Shown: positions 20,109 to 28,800 of the stretch, one piece after another | Layout of the letters: each line of letters starts with the position of its first letter | Position numbering within the stretch: position 1 is the stretch's first letter | Assembly (NCBI RefSeq): GCF_026262505.1 | Contig: NC_067205.1 | Span: forward strand, 26,676,556 to 26,740,555 | DNA length: 64,000 nt | Direction: 5' to 3' | Source of the DNA: Trichomonas vaginalis G3 | Lineage: Eukaryota > Parabasalia > Trichomonadida > Trichomonadidae | Notes under the pieces: model-generated | What the model was told of the DNA's origin: nothing | The model's input: only the letters and a program-made list of their open reading frames with translations | Database searches by the model: none | Program-made: the position numbers and the translations under genes

Positions 20109-20455
20109 TCTACCCTAAACATTATTTTTACTGAATTTAGCAACAACTTTCTCTCAATTGGAGCTGTGGCATACTCTTTGCGTAAGCGGTTCAGACCTTC
20201 TTCGAAGTTTTGGTCTCTCTTCGATTTGTATTGGAATTGGAATTGCTGGGGTGGAGCTTGCTGGAACATCCAAGGGTTGGGGAAGTAAGGCATAAGCTGA
20301 GGAGGGTAGTTCGGGAAGCCTTGTGGTGGGTAGTAACCTTGAGGTGGAAATTGGTAGTAATTCGGAGGTACTTGCTGGAACTGAGGTGCAGGGGCTGGTG
20401 CTTTCGGTTCTTCTGGATTGAGATTGGACTCGGTTGGTGGGACGTCGGACCACAA
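20102..20455 (-). CDS. Pro/Tyr/Gln-rich Maverick protein
   Basis: A 117-residue protein, low complexity for its first 75 residues (repeated PPQGYYPPQG, YQFPPQ, FPNYPPQ), then a short charged helical tail. PPxY-like and proline-rich stretches are seen in disordered viral scaffold or late-domain proteins, but nothing specific can be claimed. The final codons overlap an AGATCT palindrome. A second frame on the same strand (20154-20453) is a shadow produced by the repetitive codons. Confidence 0.45.
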   Translation of the reverse strand: MWSDVPPTESNLNPEEPKAPAPAPQFQQVPPNYYQFPPQGYYPPQGFPNYPPQLMPYFPNPWMFQQAPPQQFQFQYKSKRDQNFEEGLNRLRKEYATAPIERKLLLNSVKIMFRVEG

Positions 20456-20469
20456 CGATAAAAATCTCT

Positions 20470-20825
20470 GCTACTAGCAGTACTTCTACTGACAGTAGAA
20501 GTACTTTTACTGACAGTAGCAGTACTTTTTCTGACAGTAGAAGTACTTTTACTGACAGTAGCAGTACTTTTACTGACAGTAGAAGTACTTTATCGTCGAA
20601 AACCCTCTCAAATTTTCCTTTTTACTGACGGTAGCAGTACTTTTACTGACAGTAGCAGTACTTTTACTGACGGTAGCAGTACTTTTACTGACAGTAGCAG
20701 TACTTCTACTGACAGTAGCAGTACTTTTACTGACAGTAGCAGTACTTCTACTGACAGTAGCAGTACTTTTACTGACAGTAGCAGTACTTTTTCTGACAGT
20801 AGCAGTACTTTTACTGACAGTAGCA
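20470..20825. repeat. 20-bp tandem array
   Basis: About eighteen units close to ACTGACAGTAGCAGTACTTT, with a short unrelated insert near 20590-20630. Some units form AGTACTTCTACTG paired with CAGTAGAAGTACT, a 13-bp stem. The array ends next to an ATG-led short frame (20826) before the next gene. Both strands stay open through the array because the unit length keeps periodic codons free of stops; these frames are not genes. Confidence 0.85.
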
Positions 20826-21191
20826 ATGGACAACATCGAGCCATTAGATGAGGCAGTTTACCTAATTTAAATTAACGAGCTTGTTAAAGACTACTTGCGC
20901 AAGGTCATGAAGCCCAAGGTCAAGTTCACCACTATTTCTGGAAGGTCTACACTTCAGCTCGAGATTTCGACTGGAATTCCAATTCAAATACCAGAAAACA
21001 CTCCTTTCGACGACATAAAGGACGCCAAAAGAGAAGCTCTTGTTAAGTTCCTAAACAAACGTCCTTGGATACTACTTCCAAACAGAGAGAGTCCAATTCC
21101 ACGAATTATACAAATTCTCAAGGGTCTCCTTCACTTCTCTGGTCAACCATTCTACATAACCTGTGAAGGCGACATCCAACCAGTTCAGTAA
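20826..21191 (+). pseudogene. Maverick A hypothetical gene, interrupted
   Basis: Coding sequence directly after the 20-bp array. The main open part (20895-21191) encodes about 98 residues with MKPKVKFTTISGRSTLQLE and GLLHFSGQPFYITCEGDIQ. The pattern (short strands, compact size) is that of a small globular protein. No family is recognised. The gene as a whole does not look intact. Confidence 0.4.
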
Positions 21192-21291
21192 ACATCTCAT
21201 TTTAACTCACTTTTTTATGTTTTTTGTGAAAGTGTCAAAAATAAATTGTTTTCATGAGTTTTCTACGATGTTAGAAAAGTGGTTAGAAAAC

Positions 21292-21305
21292 GTGTTAGAT
21301 CTAAC
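21292..21305. repeat. variant GATC palindrome
   Basis: TGTTAGATCTAACA, a variant of the AGGTTAGATCTAACCT family, next to half-sites (GTTAGAAAAGTGGTTAG) that carry the same change. It sits just 3' of the degraded minor-capsid-like gene. Confidence 0.6.
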
Positions 21306-21327
21306 ATGCTAACATAAACATTATTTT

Positions 21328-22060
21328 TCAATACTTTTTCAGCACTTTTCCGTAGTTATATATGAAAGACAATTCGAGATAAAAGTCATAGTACAATGGA
21401 ATAATATGTTGCACACCATTTGTTGTGAACCAAACTTGAAAGTCAGAGAAACTGTTACTAGGTGGTTCGTAGAATTTAGAAGCAATGTCATAAAGGTCCT
21501 TACCAATACATAGAAAACTATTGTTGCTTGAACTGAAACTTGCATGACACATAACATTTTGAGGGTCAAACACGTTTCTATAAACCATCAAATCTGCTGT
21601 GGAAGTATAAATTTAAATGGACCATCTGGTGGTAATGGTTCGTTCTGGTTTAGTAACCGAAGAAATTGTGCCCAAGAACGTTTGTCTACTTTCCAAAATA
21701 AAAACTCTGTATCTCTTGGAGGGTTAATTTCAATCTTTTGAAATGAAACGGTGGAGTTCATCTTGTCATATTCTAGTTTCAGATAGTATGTTCCATTTAG
21801 TAAAGATCGTATTTTTCTTGAAATTCCCAATAATATTTGTTCATTTGAGTTTGAAAGTCATTTAGAGTTTTCTCAAGACTTTCGTCTGAACGAACTGTAA
21901 AGATTCTCATTTCGTCAAATTTGTCTATTAGACCATCAGAACCATACTGCCCATGAAAATATACTGCGAACATAAATGCGTTAGTTCTATTTGAAAACAA
22001 AACTCTTCTAAATGCTATTGCCTTTGCATCTGAAGGACTTGAAGCCAACGAATTGGATAG
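21328..22060 (-). pseudogene. degraded minor-capsid-like gene, paralogue of 26037-26884
   Basis: Remnants on the minus strand related to the gene at 26037-26884 of the same element. Both end with the pattern FYEPPS-S-SDFQVWFTT, then IIPLY, FYLELSFIYNY. Looser relatives are 36055-36911 and 51645-52526 in Maverick B. This copy is broken in several places. The family could be a second, jelly-roll-like minor capsid protein, which I infer from length, strand-rich pattern and neighbourhood. Confidence 0.6.
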
Positions 22061-22329
22061 TCAAACCTGTATGCTCGGGATGAAATTTCTTCATCTGAAA
22101 TAGTCCTACCAGCATTTGTAAAGATATAGTCTAATGGTTTTATCTGCTACTTTTGTTCTTTGTTTTTCAACCTTGAAGCATTTAATATATGTAAAATATA
22201 TTGTTTTAAATGGTATGCCATTTCTATTTCTCATCTAACAAACAAGTTTCCCAACGGTCTTCTCAACAAACTCAGCGTACATTTCAAATAAAATTAAAAA
22301 TGTCACTTTTTAAAAATAAATTTTTTATT
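22061..22329. other. remnant sequence
   Basis: About 270 bp with minus-strand coding-like debris, probably belonging to the degraded gene before it. No intact frame. Confidence 0.35.
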
Positions 22330-22575
22330 TCATGCAATGTTTAACACATCGAAAGGCATGTCCATAAGACGTTCTTCTTCTAACCTCTCTAGTCTGTTTG
22401 GATAATTGGCACGTGCTGTTTCCAAATCCATTTCGTAGCGAAGACCAGACAATTTGTCATAGACTTTTATGGGTCTTCCCTTCCTATATTTAAACTTCTT
22501 CGAAACTCTCCAACCATATCTTTGCAACTCTGCTTTTATTCTAGCAGACTTTCTATCCATTCTATATGGGGGCAT
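22330..22575 (-). CDS. small basic Maverick protein
   Basis: An 81-residue, Arg/Lys/Tyr-rich protein (MPPYRMDRKSARIKAELQRY...), charged throughout. Its size and charge fit a nucleic-acid-binding or core protein, but no domain is recognised. It is followed closely by the gene at 22606-22977 on the same strand, and TTTTTATTTTTATAAAA precedes its ATG, the A/T motif shared by many genes here. Confidence 0.5.
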   Translation of the reverse strand: MPPYRMDRKSARIKAELQRYGWRVSKKFKYRKGRPIKVYDKLSGLRYEMDLETARANYPNRLERLEEERLMDMPFDVLNIA

Positions 22576-22605
22576 TTTTATAAAAATAAAAAAATATTTT
22601 TTTCT

Positions 22606-22977
22606 TTACTTTACATAACCGCCTGCTGCCATAAGTCTTTGACGCCAACCCATACCAGCTAATGAAGGTTGACTTGGTTTAGTTTGGAAACTAAACTTTG
22701 GTTTTGGTTTATCTTCAGTTTTTGGTTTTTCTTCTTCTATCGGTTTTTCGTCACTTTTCGGTTCCTCTGACTTTACCTCACCTGCAGGAACAGTTGTGTC
22801 GTCAACATCTTCATAAATATCATATGCCATTTGTTTTTGTTTTCCTTTCAACTTTTTGTGTTTGTTGTAAAGTTTAGAATATTTCGACTCTAAGTCAATG
22901 AGATGTTCTATAATGAACTGTTGGTCAGTGAAGTAAACTTTTCCATCTGTTGTCTCGAAAGCTCCTTCAGACTTCAA
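22606..22977 (-). CDS. Maverick protein with coiled coil and Pro/Lys/Glu-rich tail
   Basis: 123 residues: a short coiled coil (about 20-45, LIDLESKYSKLYNKHKKLK), a low-complexity Glu/Lys/Pro middle and a C-terminal SLAGMGWRQRLMAAGGYVK. The tail ends with a Gly/Arg motif that could be a binding peptide. The frame stays open somewhat upstream, so the start is uncertain. Function unknown. Confidence 0.45.
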   Translation of the reverse strand: MKSEGAFETTDGKVYFTDQQFIIEHLIDLESKYSKLYNKHKKLKGKQKQMAYDIYEDVDDTTVPAGEVKSEEPKSDEKPIEEEKPKTEDKPKPKFSFQTKPSQPSLAGMGWRQRLMAAGGYVK

Positions 22978-23780
22978 TATTTTATTTGTGAGAGTCTGTT
23001 TCTTTTTTGAGATACTAGCCGTTCCATTTTATGAAAAGTGACTTTGTAGTTAGGGTTTGTATTTCCAGACCTGGCACTTTCTATTATTGAATTTTTCTCT
23101 TCATCTGTAAGTTCTTTGACAGGTTTTGACAATGGTTCTGAACTTTTGTTTGTGGTGTCAAATCTACCGTTTCAACTTCTTCGGTCATTTCATCTCAGTA
23201 AAAAATTTTAGTTTGGTTTGTTTTCAACTGGTTGTTGTTGTTTTTAAGTCGGTCTAAAACTTCCTGAGGTATAGGAAGAACTTGACAAACACGTGGTGTA
23301 ACTGCTGGAAGTCGACAAATCCATCTTGAACCCATTTGTCTCAATGCTGTATTGTTCATTTCATCTCAGTAAAAAACTTTACATTCCCCACGTTTGAGGC
23401 GGTTGAGGTTGGTTATTGTTTACCCATTGTTGTGCATGGTTATATCCTCTGTTAAAGAATCTTTCACCTTGGTCCATATAGTGTCCTGCTTGGTTATAGT
23501 AGTCATTTGCTTTGTTATAATAGTTTCCTGCTTGTCTTCCTACATTGTCCATCCATCCTTGAACTTTTCCTCTTGTTTCAGGATTTGGAATAAGATTTGT
23601 TGCATCTCGTGCTACATCCCAACCTTTCTGTACAGTTTGTATAATAGGTTGTGCTTTCTCTTAAGTATACCTAATGTACTCAAAATCTTCCTTCCAATTC
23701 CAAATGCACCTCTGGCTATTGTTCCACTGCGGGTAAAAATCTAGATGCGACTCCTGCTAATGCGCCAAATAAACCCATTT
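22978..23780 (-). pseudogene. remnants of a small Gly/Ala-rich virion-like gene
   Basis: Minus-strand debris. Its first codons (at about 23779) read MGLFGALAGVASRFLPA, similar in style to the MVAWAALGAMGTKALAFGA start of the 175-residue protein 52752-53279 of Maverick B. Further on, Asn/Gln/Tyr-rich coding debris is visible. The plus-strand frame across it (23394-23744) is a shadow. The relation to the Maverick B gene is suggestive only. Confidence 0.35.
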
Positions 23781-23795
23781 CTTATGGGTTAAAAA

Positions 23796-24699
23796 ATGAC
23801 GAATCCAAACAAGGACCCCTATGTTTCTAAAGCGACAAAGAAAGCACTCATGATAAAAATCTTTAGTTCAACACCAAATGCTTGGTTTATGGATATCTTG
23901 GAAAACATTCCGAGAGTTAGAACAGATGGACCACCATACTGGCTAATATTTATCGGTCAAAACACAAGATACTGTGAAGCCATACCATTATGGTCCAAAA
24001 ATATTTTAGATGTGAAAACCGCTTTGACAATATTCGTTGACAAATACCATCCAACAAAACTGACATCTGACTGTGAAAGTTCTTTCAAATCAGATGATAT
24101 TAAAAACTATCTGCGTTCAAAAAATGTAAACCAATATTTCATTGTCGACCAAAACCATTCTGCTCTTGGTGTCATTGACGGTTGTATAAAAATGTTAAGA
24201 GACTTAAACCAACCACAAGGTGGTGAAGCAAATGAAATGTCATATGACGACAAGTATAGACACTTCTCCATGGCAAAGATGAGACAAGTTTTAAATATTT
24301 ACAATAACCGTAAACAAAAAGGTTTGGAAACCACTCCCCGAAGAAATGAAAAACAACCCTGACTTAGAGAAAGACTATATATTTAATAATTTAGTCAAAA
24401 GAGACAAACAAGAAAGAATGCCGGGCTTCAAACTTCAGAAAGGTGACAAAGTAAAAATAGAAATACCTAAACGCGACCCATATGAAAATACTATTGACTA
24501 TGACAACAATGGGAACTCGACAGGTACTCACATTCGTGTTCGTAAAAATAGAAGAAAGTATACAAGAGAATATTATGAAGTTTTAGGCAAACATGGCAAA
24601 ATGTACACACTGCAAGCAGAAGATAAAACTACTATTGCCAGACCTCGTTTCAAAACTTGTCAAAGTTCAAGGTGGTATACTTTCAAAGACAGTTCCTAA
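23796..24699 (+). pseudogene. retroviral-type integrase gene (Maverick A), interrupted
   Basis: Integrase of the rve family. The catalytic core shows D in WFMDILENIP, D in LTSDCESSFKSDD and the third acidic region in HSALGVIDGCIKMLRD, which in Mavericks holds the LGVID motif. The downstream part (MPGFKLQKGDKVKIEIPKRD... YTREYYEVLGKHGKMYTLQ) looks like the SH3/chromo-like C-terminal DNA-binding domain. In the family it inserts the element and creates the 5-6 bp duplications seen here. The reading frame is not continuous in this copy. Counterpart: 44520-45540 in Maverick B. Confidence 0.8.
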
Positions 24700-24728
24700 C
24701 AAATATAAGACAACTCCTGACGAATATG

Positions 24729-26018
24729 CTAAAGAAGTTGAAAATGACGACTAAGCAATTCTATATACCATGCGTAAACTGTCATGTAAGGTGGCATGTA
24801 TTCTTTACTTTGTCCCGTTGTTTGTGTATATCCTGTAACGCGATGTGTATGGTTTCCATCTCCCTGAGTGTTACCCCAGAAACAATTTATAGCAAACTGA
24901 ACGTTGTCTTTAACATCATATCCTTTACCTTTTGTCATTGCTGACCAATCCCAAAATTTATGCTTATGCCAACCTGCTTGAGATGTACTTAAATCTATGT
25001 AGTGACTGTGTGCAGGTAAATTTTCACCTGAAATCGTTTTACTTCCACCTGTTTCCTTTGAAGAGTTTGCACAATACAAAAACCTGTCGACTATTTGAGT
25101 CCAAGTTCCAAAACCAAGTACTACTTCTGGTCTGGTAGAGTTCATTGACGTATAAATAGAGCCTATAGGATATAATGTTTGAAGTATTTCTGTCTTTAAT
25201 GTTTGAAGCTCTGTTTTGTCTGCTTTCTTGTCATATAAATCTTGAGCAGTGAATTTAATATTATGTTCATCCTTCATGACATAAACATCTTTACATCTAA
25301 TGTTTCCCATCGTCGTTATGTCGTCATCCGATGTTAAACCTTGTGGAAAGTTAGGAGGTTTATAATATAATACATCCCCACCAGTTTCTTCAACCGTTCC
25401 TTCAATACTTTCTATAGCAACAGTTGTGAAGAAATCATGTGTATGGTTCTTGTCTGCTTTCTTTTCAAGGCTAACGTTTAAGTCTGTTATTTCAGAAGAT
25501 GTATGTGTATGTCCAACGGCACTTTTCCTGTTTAAGGTTTCTTGTAAGTTTGTAATATCAGATATAGAATGTATATGAGCCTTTTTAGAATATTCGTTTT
25601 CAGCTCTTGTCACTTCACTTGACATTTTATTGTCAACATATGTTTTGTCTGCTAGTTCAGGATGAGTATGTTCTTTTGTTGCATAAGCATTGTTAGCTCT
25701 TTCTTCTTCTTTTGCTATTGCATCGTCTACATATTCTTTGTCAGCTTTGTTGTCAACATCTGCTTTCAAAAGAAGTTCATTTATAGGTTTCTCGTTTAAA
25801 GTTCCTTTTGTTGGATTTATACAGACAGTATGGTTCTTATTGTCTTGAAACAGAAACTCATCTGTCATTGGGTTTAATGTCAGTTTTAAGTTTCCTTCTT
25901 TCAATGACTCAGATATCTTAGAATAGTTTGAAAAGTTTGTTGTGTTCTTATTTAGAGCTTGCATAATGAGTTGTCGGTTGTGTTGTATTTCTCTCATGGA
26001 AGCAATATCTTTCGACAT
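24729..26018 (-). CDS. phage-type tail-fibre/collar protein (Maverick A)
   Basis: A 429-residue protein built like a phage tail fibre. After an N-terminal helical segment comes a shaft with repeated KADK/YVD and HTH units (ADKEYVDDAIA, LADKTYVDN, HTHTSSEITDLNVSLEKKADK, about residues 105-215), then a C-terminal tail-collar-like domain (about 280-425): YPIGSIYTSMNSTRPEVVLG, FLYCANSS, LPAHSHY, GDGNHTHRVTGY and MPPYMTVYAWYIE. The His-rich pairs in phage versions bind metal and build a trimer. Expected role: receptor binding on a host surface. Maverick B carries a 1021-residue relative (45581-48646). The gene looks whole. Confidence 0.85.
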   Translation of the reverse strand: MSKDIASMREIQHNRQLIMQALNKNTTNFSNYSKISESLKEGNLKLTLNPMTDEFLFQDNKNHTVCINPTKGTLNEKPINELLLKADVDNKADKEYVDDAIAKEEERANNAYATKEHTHPELADKTYVDNKMSSEVTRAENEYSKKAHIHSISDITNLQETLNRKSAVGHTHTSSEITDLNVSLEKKADKNHTHDFFTTVAIESIEGTVEETGGDVLYYKPPNFPQGLTSDDDITTMGNIRCKDVYVMKDEHNIKFTAQDLYDKKADKTELQTLKTEILQTLYPIGSIYTSMNSTRPEVVLGFGTWTQIVDRFLYCANSSKETGGSKTISGENLPAHSHYIDLSTSQAGWHKHKFWDWSAMTKGKGYDVKDNVQFAINCFWGNTQGDGNHTHRVTGYTQTTGQSKEYMPPYMTVYAWYIELLSRHFQLL

Positions 26019-26036
26019 TTTTATTCTAGATAAAAT

Positions 26037-26884
26037 ATGCTTTCAATAGAAAAAGAAAATTCAAGAGTTGCTACAACTAAACCATTAGATGAACTTTTTA
26101 CTAATGTCGGTCAAAAGTTTGAGACAGAGACCGTAAAGCATGAAGGCTATCGTTTGACTACCCATTAAGATGGTTAAGAGACCCATCTGTCACAAAAGCT
26201 ATTGGCTTTCGTAGAATGAAGTTCATTTCAGAATCCATACATGGTTTCCCATTTACGGTCGGTTTTGAAGTTCGATACTATAACAAAGAAAAACATACGT
26301 ATGAGAAATTTGAACAGGGAAAACTTTTACAAGTTAGTTTGCTTGTAAACTTAGAAACAACTCTTCAAGCTTTTCAAGAAAAAATAAACGATATCTATAT
26401 CGAATATGCAAACCAGTATAACATTGACGAAGGAGAATACCATCTCGATATTATTTATGACAGGAAAAATGCAACTGTTAAAATCAATAAAATAGAAGAC
26501 CTTGGAGAAAATGTTTATATTTCTACAAAATATAACAACTTGGCATGGTATAGATTTATGAGGATGTTAAATCAGCCTGCAGCATATCCAGTACACCCAG
26601 ACTTTTATGAAGTCGAAAACCCTAATGGAACATATGAAAATGTTTTCGACCAAGATGCTATTATTGTTCATGCTTCATTTTCTGGCGCCCAAAACTCTTT
26701 CTTATGCTTGGCAAATGACTTTTACGAAAAACCTACAAAGTTATACGAACCACCAAGTGGAAGTATTTCAGACTTTCAAGTATGGTTTACTACAGATGGA
26801 AGAAAAAGAATAATTCCATTATACCATGCGTTTTACTTAGAACTTAGTTTCATATACAACTACTATCGAACGGTAAAAATATAA
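26037..26884 (+). pseudogene. minor-capsid-like gene (Maverick A), interrupted
   Basis: Coding sequence of about 280 codons starting with MLSIEKENSRVATTKPLDEL and with a long open part from 26216. The C-terminal pattern LYEPPSGSISDFQVWFTT, then IIPLYHAFYLELSFIYNY, is shared with the degraded copy at 21328-22060 and weakly with the 293-residue protein of Maverick B (51645-52526: LCLSNYMYSPP, NIRLVEP, GLIIEMILIAY). Strand-rich, no enzyme motifs. Likely a single-jelly-roll structural protein (inference). It reads divergently from the tail-fibre gene. Confidence 0.55.
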
Positions 26885-26887
26885 TTT

Positions 26888-27112
26888 TTAATACGGTTGA
26901 GGTGTTGGATTTGGTTGCCAACTAGACTGTGGTGCAGGTTCAGGCTGTTGTATAACAGGAGCTTGTTCTTCTGGTTCAGGGTCTTTAGGTATAATACCAA
27001 CGAACTGACCTACTCTTTTACCAATATTTTTGACACCGTTCCATACTCCTCTTCCGACAGATTTTATTCCATTCCATATACCTCTTCCAACATTTCGAAA
27101 GAAGTTTTCCAA
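26888..27112 (-). CDS. small amphipathic-helix protein (Maverick A)
   Basis: 74 residues. The first half has a repeated amphipathic pattern with Gly-Arg/Lys-Gly steps (NVGRGIWNGIKSVGRGVWNG, then VKNIGKRVGQFVG); the second half is Pro/Gln/Glu-rich. Such a positively charged Trp/Ile/Val helix resembles membrane-active peptides and the lytic N-terminal helix of adenovirus protein VI. A role in crossing the host membrane is inference. Its size and place next to the capsid-like genes fit. Confidence 0.5.
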   Translation of the reverse strand: MENFFRNVGRGIWNGIKSVGRGVWNGVKNIGKRVGQFVGIIPKDPEPEEQAPVIQQPEPAPQSSWQPNPTPQPY

Positions 27113-27149
27113 TACTACTGAAGAAACCCATTTTACTATATGTAAAAAT

Positions 27150-27512
27150 CTAATGTCCGCCTAGTCTCTTACGTTTCCTGTTGAGTTCCATAGCATTCTT
27201 TAACTGGAGCTCATACATTCTGTTTCTCCTCTGGTAGAAAACATATTCTGGGTCAACTCCTGTGTTCGCGTCATCTGCATAAAGTTGTTTATATCCCACT
27301 TCAGGGTTTGTATAAAACTCTTTCCATCTCATATTTGCATACCATGGTGGCAAACCTAACGCAGCGTCATTTGACATGGCAGTTTGCATTTGTACATCTG
27401 TTGGCACTTGACCATAGTTTGCCATTGCAGTTTGTATTCTAACTTCATTTGGAATATTCTCTGGGTTTGGTTGTCCAGGTTGCTGTGCATTCGCTAAGTT
27501 CTGTGCGTCCAT
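27150..27512 (-). CDS. Maverick A hypothetical protein
   Basis: 120 residues: an Asn/Gln/Pro-rich start with two similar units (VRIQTAMANYGQVP and VQMQTAMSNDAALGLP), then a Trp/Tyr-rich globular segment (PPWYANMRWKEFYTNPEVGY) and a basic Arg/Lys-rich tail ending RKRKRLGGH. TATTTTTATC lies about 10 nt before the ATG. Function unknown; the basic tail would suit a DNA-contacting or nuclear protein. Confidence 0.5.
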   Translation of the reverse strand: MDAQNLANAQQPGQPNPENIPNEVRIQTAMANYGQVPTDVQMQTAMSNDAALGLPPWYANMRWKEFYTNPEVGYKQLYADDANTGVDPEYVFYQRRNRMYELQLKNAMELNRKRKRLGGH

Positions 27513-27535
27513 TTAATATTAGATAAAAATATCTC

Positions 27536-27667
27536 TTACGAGTACATATACTGAACATTTGCAGGCATTGGTTCATCTTCATATTCTCTGTACTTTTCTG
27601 CCACGTCAAATAAATAAATGACACAATGGAAAAAACCTAAAACAAGTAGTCCTATTTCAAACCACAT
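27536..27667 (-). CDS. small membrane peptide (Maverick A)
   Basis: A 43-residue frame starting MWFEIGLLVLGFFHCVIYLF, one clear transmembrane segment followed by a charged tail (DVAEKYREYEDEPMPANVQ). It overlaps the 3' end of the methyltransferase gene by 16 bp on the same strand, a compact viral-like arrangement. Small membrane proteins of this kind are common in DNA viruses with an internal membrane or entry step. Coding status is supported by composition only. Confidence 0.4.
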   Translation of the reverse strand: MWFEIGLLVLGFFHCVIYLFDVAEKYREYEDEPMPANVQYMYS

Positions 27668-28470
27668 TTACTTACTAATAAAATTTCTTTATTGTGACAC
27701 TTTCTCCAGTTTATAGGACCTCTCTCATATTCTATCTTGTCATATATAAACTCATAGTCATGTATGTCCTCTAACCATCTCATAACAGTTTCCAAACCAC
27801 TTTTATCGGATGTAAAGTAAAAGCATGGATGGTTATGTATAACGTCTAAAGTTTCTAAAGAGTCTCTCAAAGTCCAGTCTACTTGGTATTGAAAATCCCA
27901 TGTGTTATAGAACGGCGGGTCCACTATAAAGAAAACATTTTCCTTGTCTTTATATTTTTCATACAACTCTGTCCAATGACATCTCACAAACTCTATACCC
28001 TCAATATATTTTTCTATGTTCTCTTTGAAAACATTTGTATAGTTAAGATATAAAACTTTTGACATAAGTGTTTCAATGTCATGAACTCTTATAGCACCAC
28101 TATATAATAGTCTAGCAGATATACTATTCCAGTCTATATATTCTGCTTTTTTCAAAACCTCTCTCACAATATTTTTCTTATCTAATGGTATACGTTCCAT
28201 CTTACCTATAGGTATCTTTTCTTTTAACTCTTTCAATATATTGTTTGTGTCTGGAATATGTTTGAGACGGTCCATATAGTTGTCGAAGTCATTGCATATA
28301 ATCTTTGAGTCTGGGAATATTGTATGACATAAATGGGATATATAGAAACTTCTACCGAACAAATCTACAAATGTTAGACCATTCGGTAGTTTCTTAAGTT
28401 CTCTCAATATAATATCTTTACATCTACTCTTATTTCCAAAGAACGGTAACGGTGGTTTTGTAAAATTCAT
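27652..28470 (-). CDS. Dam-like N6-adenine DNA methyltransferase (D12 class)
   Basis: 272 residues with the D12/Dam-class motif order: PLPFFGNKSRC at the N-terminus (SAM-binding motif X region), FVDLFGRS (motif I, near residue 34), NDFD, and VDPPFYNT near residue 187 (motif IV, the DPPY-type catalytic motif, here DPPF). The length fits Dam-type enzymes. It would transfer a methyl group from SAM to adenine N6 in a short site; Dam homologues prefer GATC, but the target here is unknown. Adenine methylation is reported as the main DNA methylation of T. vaginalis. It stands next to the right terminal repeat. No counterpart seen in Maverick B. Confidence 0.8.
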   Translation of the reverse strand: MNFTKPPLPFFGNKSRCKDIILRELKKLPNGLTFVDLFGRSFYISHLCHTIFPDSKIICNDFDNYMDRLKHIPDTNNILKELKEKIPIGKMERIPLDKKNIVREVLKKAEYIDWNSISARLLYSGAIRVHDIETLMSKVLYLNYTNVFKENIEKYIEGIEFVRCHWTELYEKYKDKENVFFIVDPPFYNTWDFQYQVDWTLRDSLETLDVIHNHPCFYFTSDKSGLETVMRWLEDIHDYEFIYDKIEYERGPINWRKCHNKEILLVSKCGLK

Positions 28471-28608
28471 TTATATATAATAATAAAAATGTTTTTACCC
28501 GAAAAGTGACAGAAAAGTGACAAAACGTGAAAACATATATAATTTGTGAAAAGTGAAACAAAAAGTGACATTTTTAAAAGTGACACCATTAATATGATGT
28601 AAATAACA

Positions 28609-28725
28609 ACGGTTTTGGTTTTGTCACCGGTTGGTCGGCTGGGGTTCGGTCCTCCTCTTGGGTCTTGGGCAAAATTCTTAGGGCTAGAAGGGGCGCAGCC
28701 CCTGGAAGCCCCTCATACCTGACCT
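28609..28725 (-). repeat. terminal inverted repeat of Maverick A, right
   Basis: Reverse complement of 5063-5179. It ends ...CATACCTGACCT and is followed by the target-site copy GATTC (28726-28730). Confidence 0.9.
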
Positions 28726-28800
28726 GATTCGATTTTTTTGATCCAATTTGTGAATTTTTTTTGATCGGAATTTCAATTAATTTGTTGATCAAAAATGACC

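Larger units (their letters stand above)
5063..28725. mobile_element. Maverick/Polinton element A (fossil)
   Basis: A 23.7-kb Maverick with terminal inverted repeats starting AGGTCAGGTATGAGGGG, flanked by the direct duplication GATTC. Its genes are a large coiled-coil/QP-rich protein, major-capsid candidate, minor-capsid candidates, a D5-like helicase remnant, an acidic-tailed small protein, packaging ATPase, two KilA-N genes, a CxxC protein, integrase, tail-fibre protein, amphipathic peptide and an adenine methyltransferase. I see no DNA polymerase B and no cysteine protease. Several genes are whole and about ten are broken, so the copy as a whole is a fossil. The terminal repeats remain close in sequence, which suggests modest age. 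Confidence 0.92.

Noticed and set aside
20570-20844. Open frames with STATVSK or LLLSVKV repeats
   Set aside because: They exist because the 20-bp unit is free of stops in several phases on both strands; not genes.
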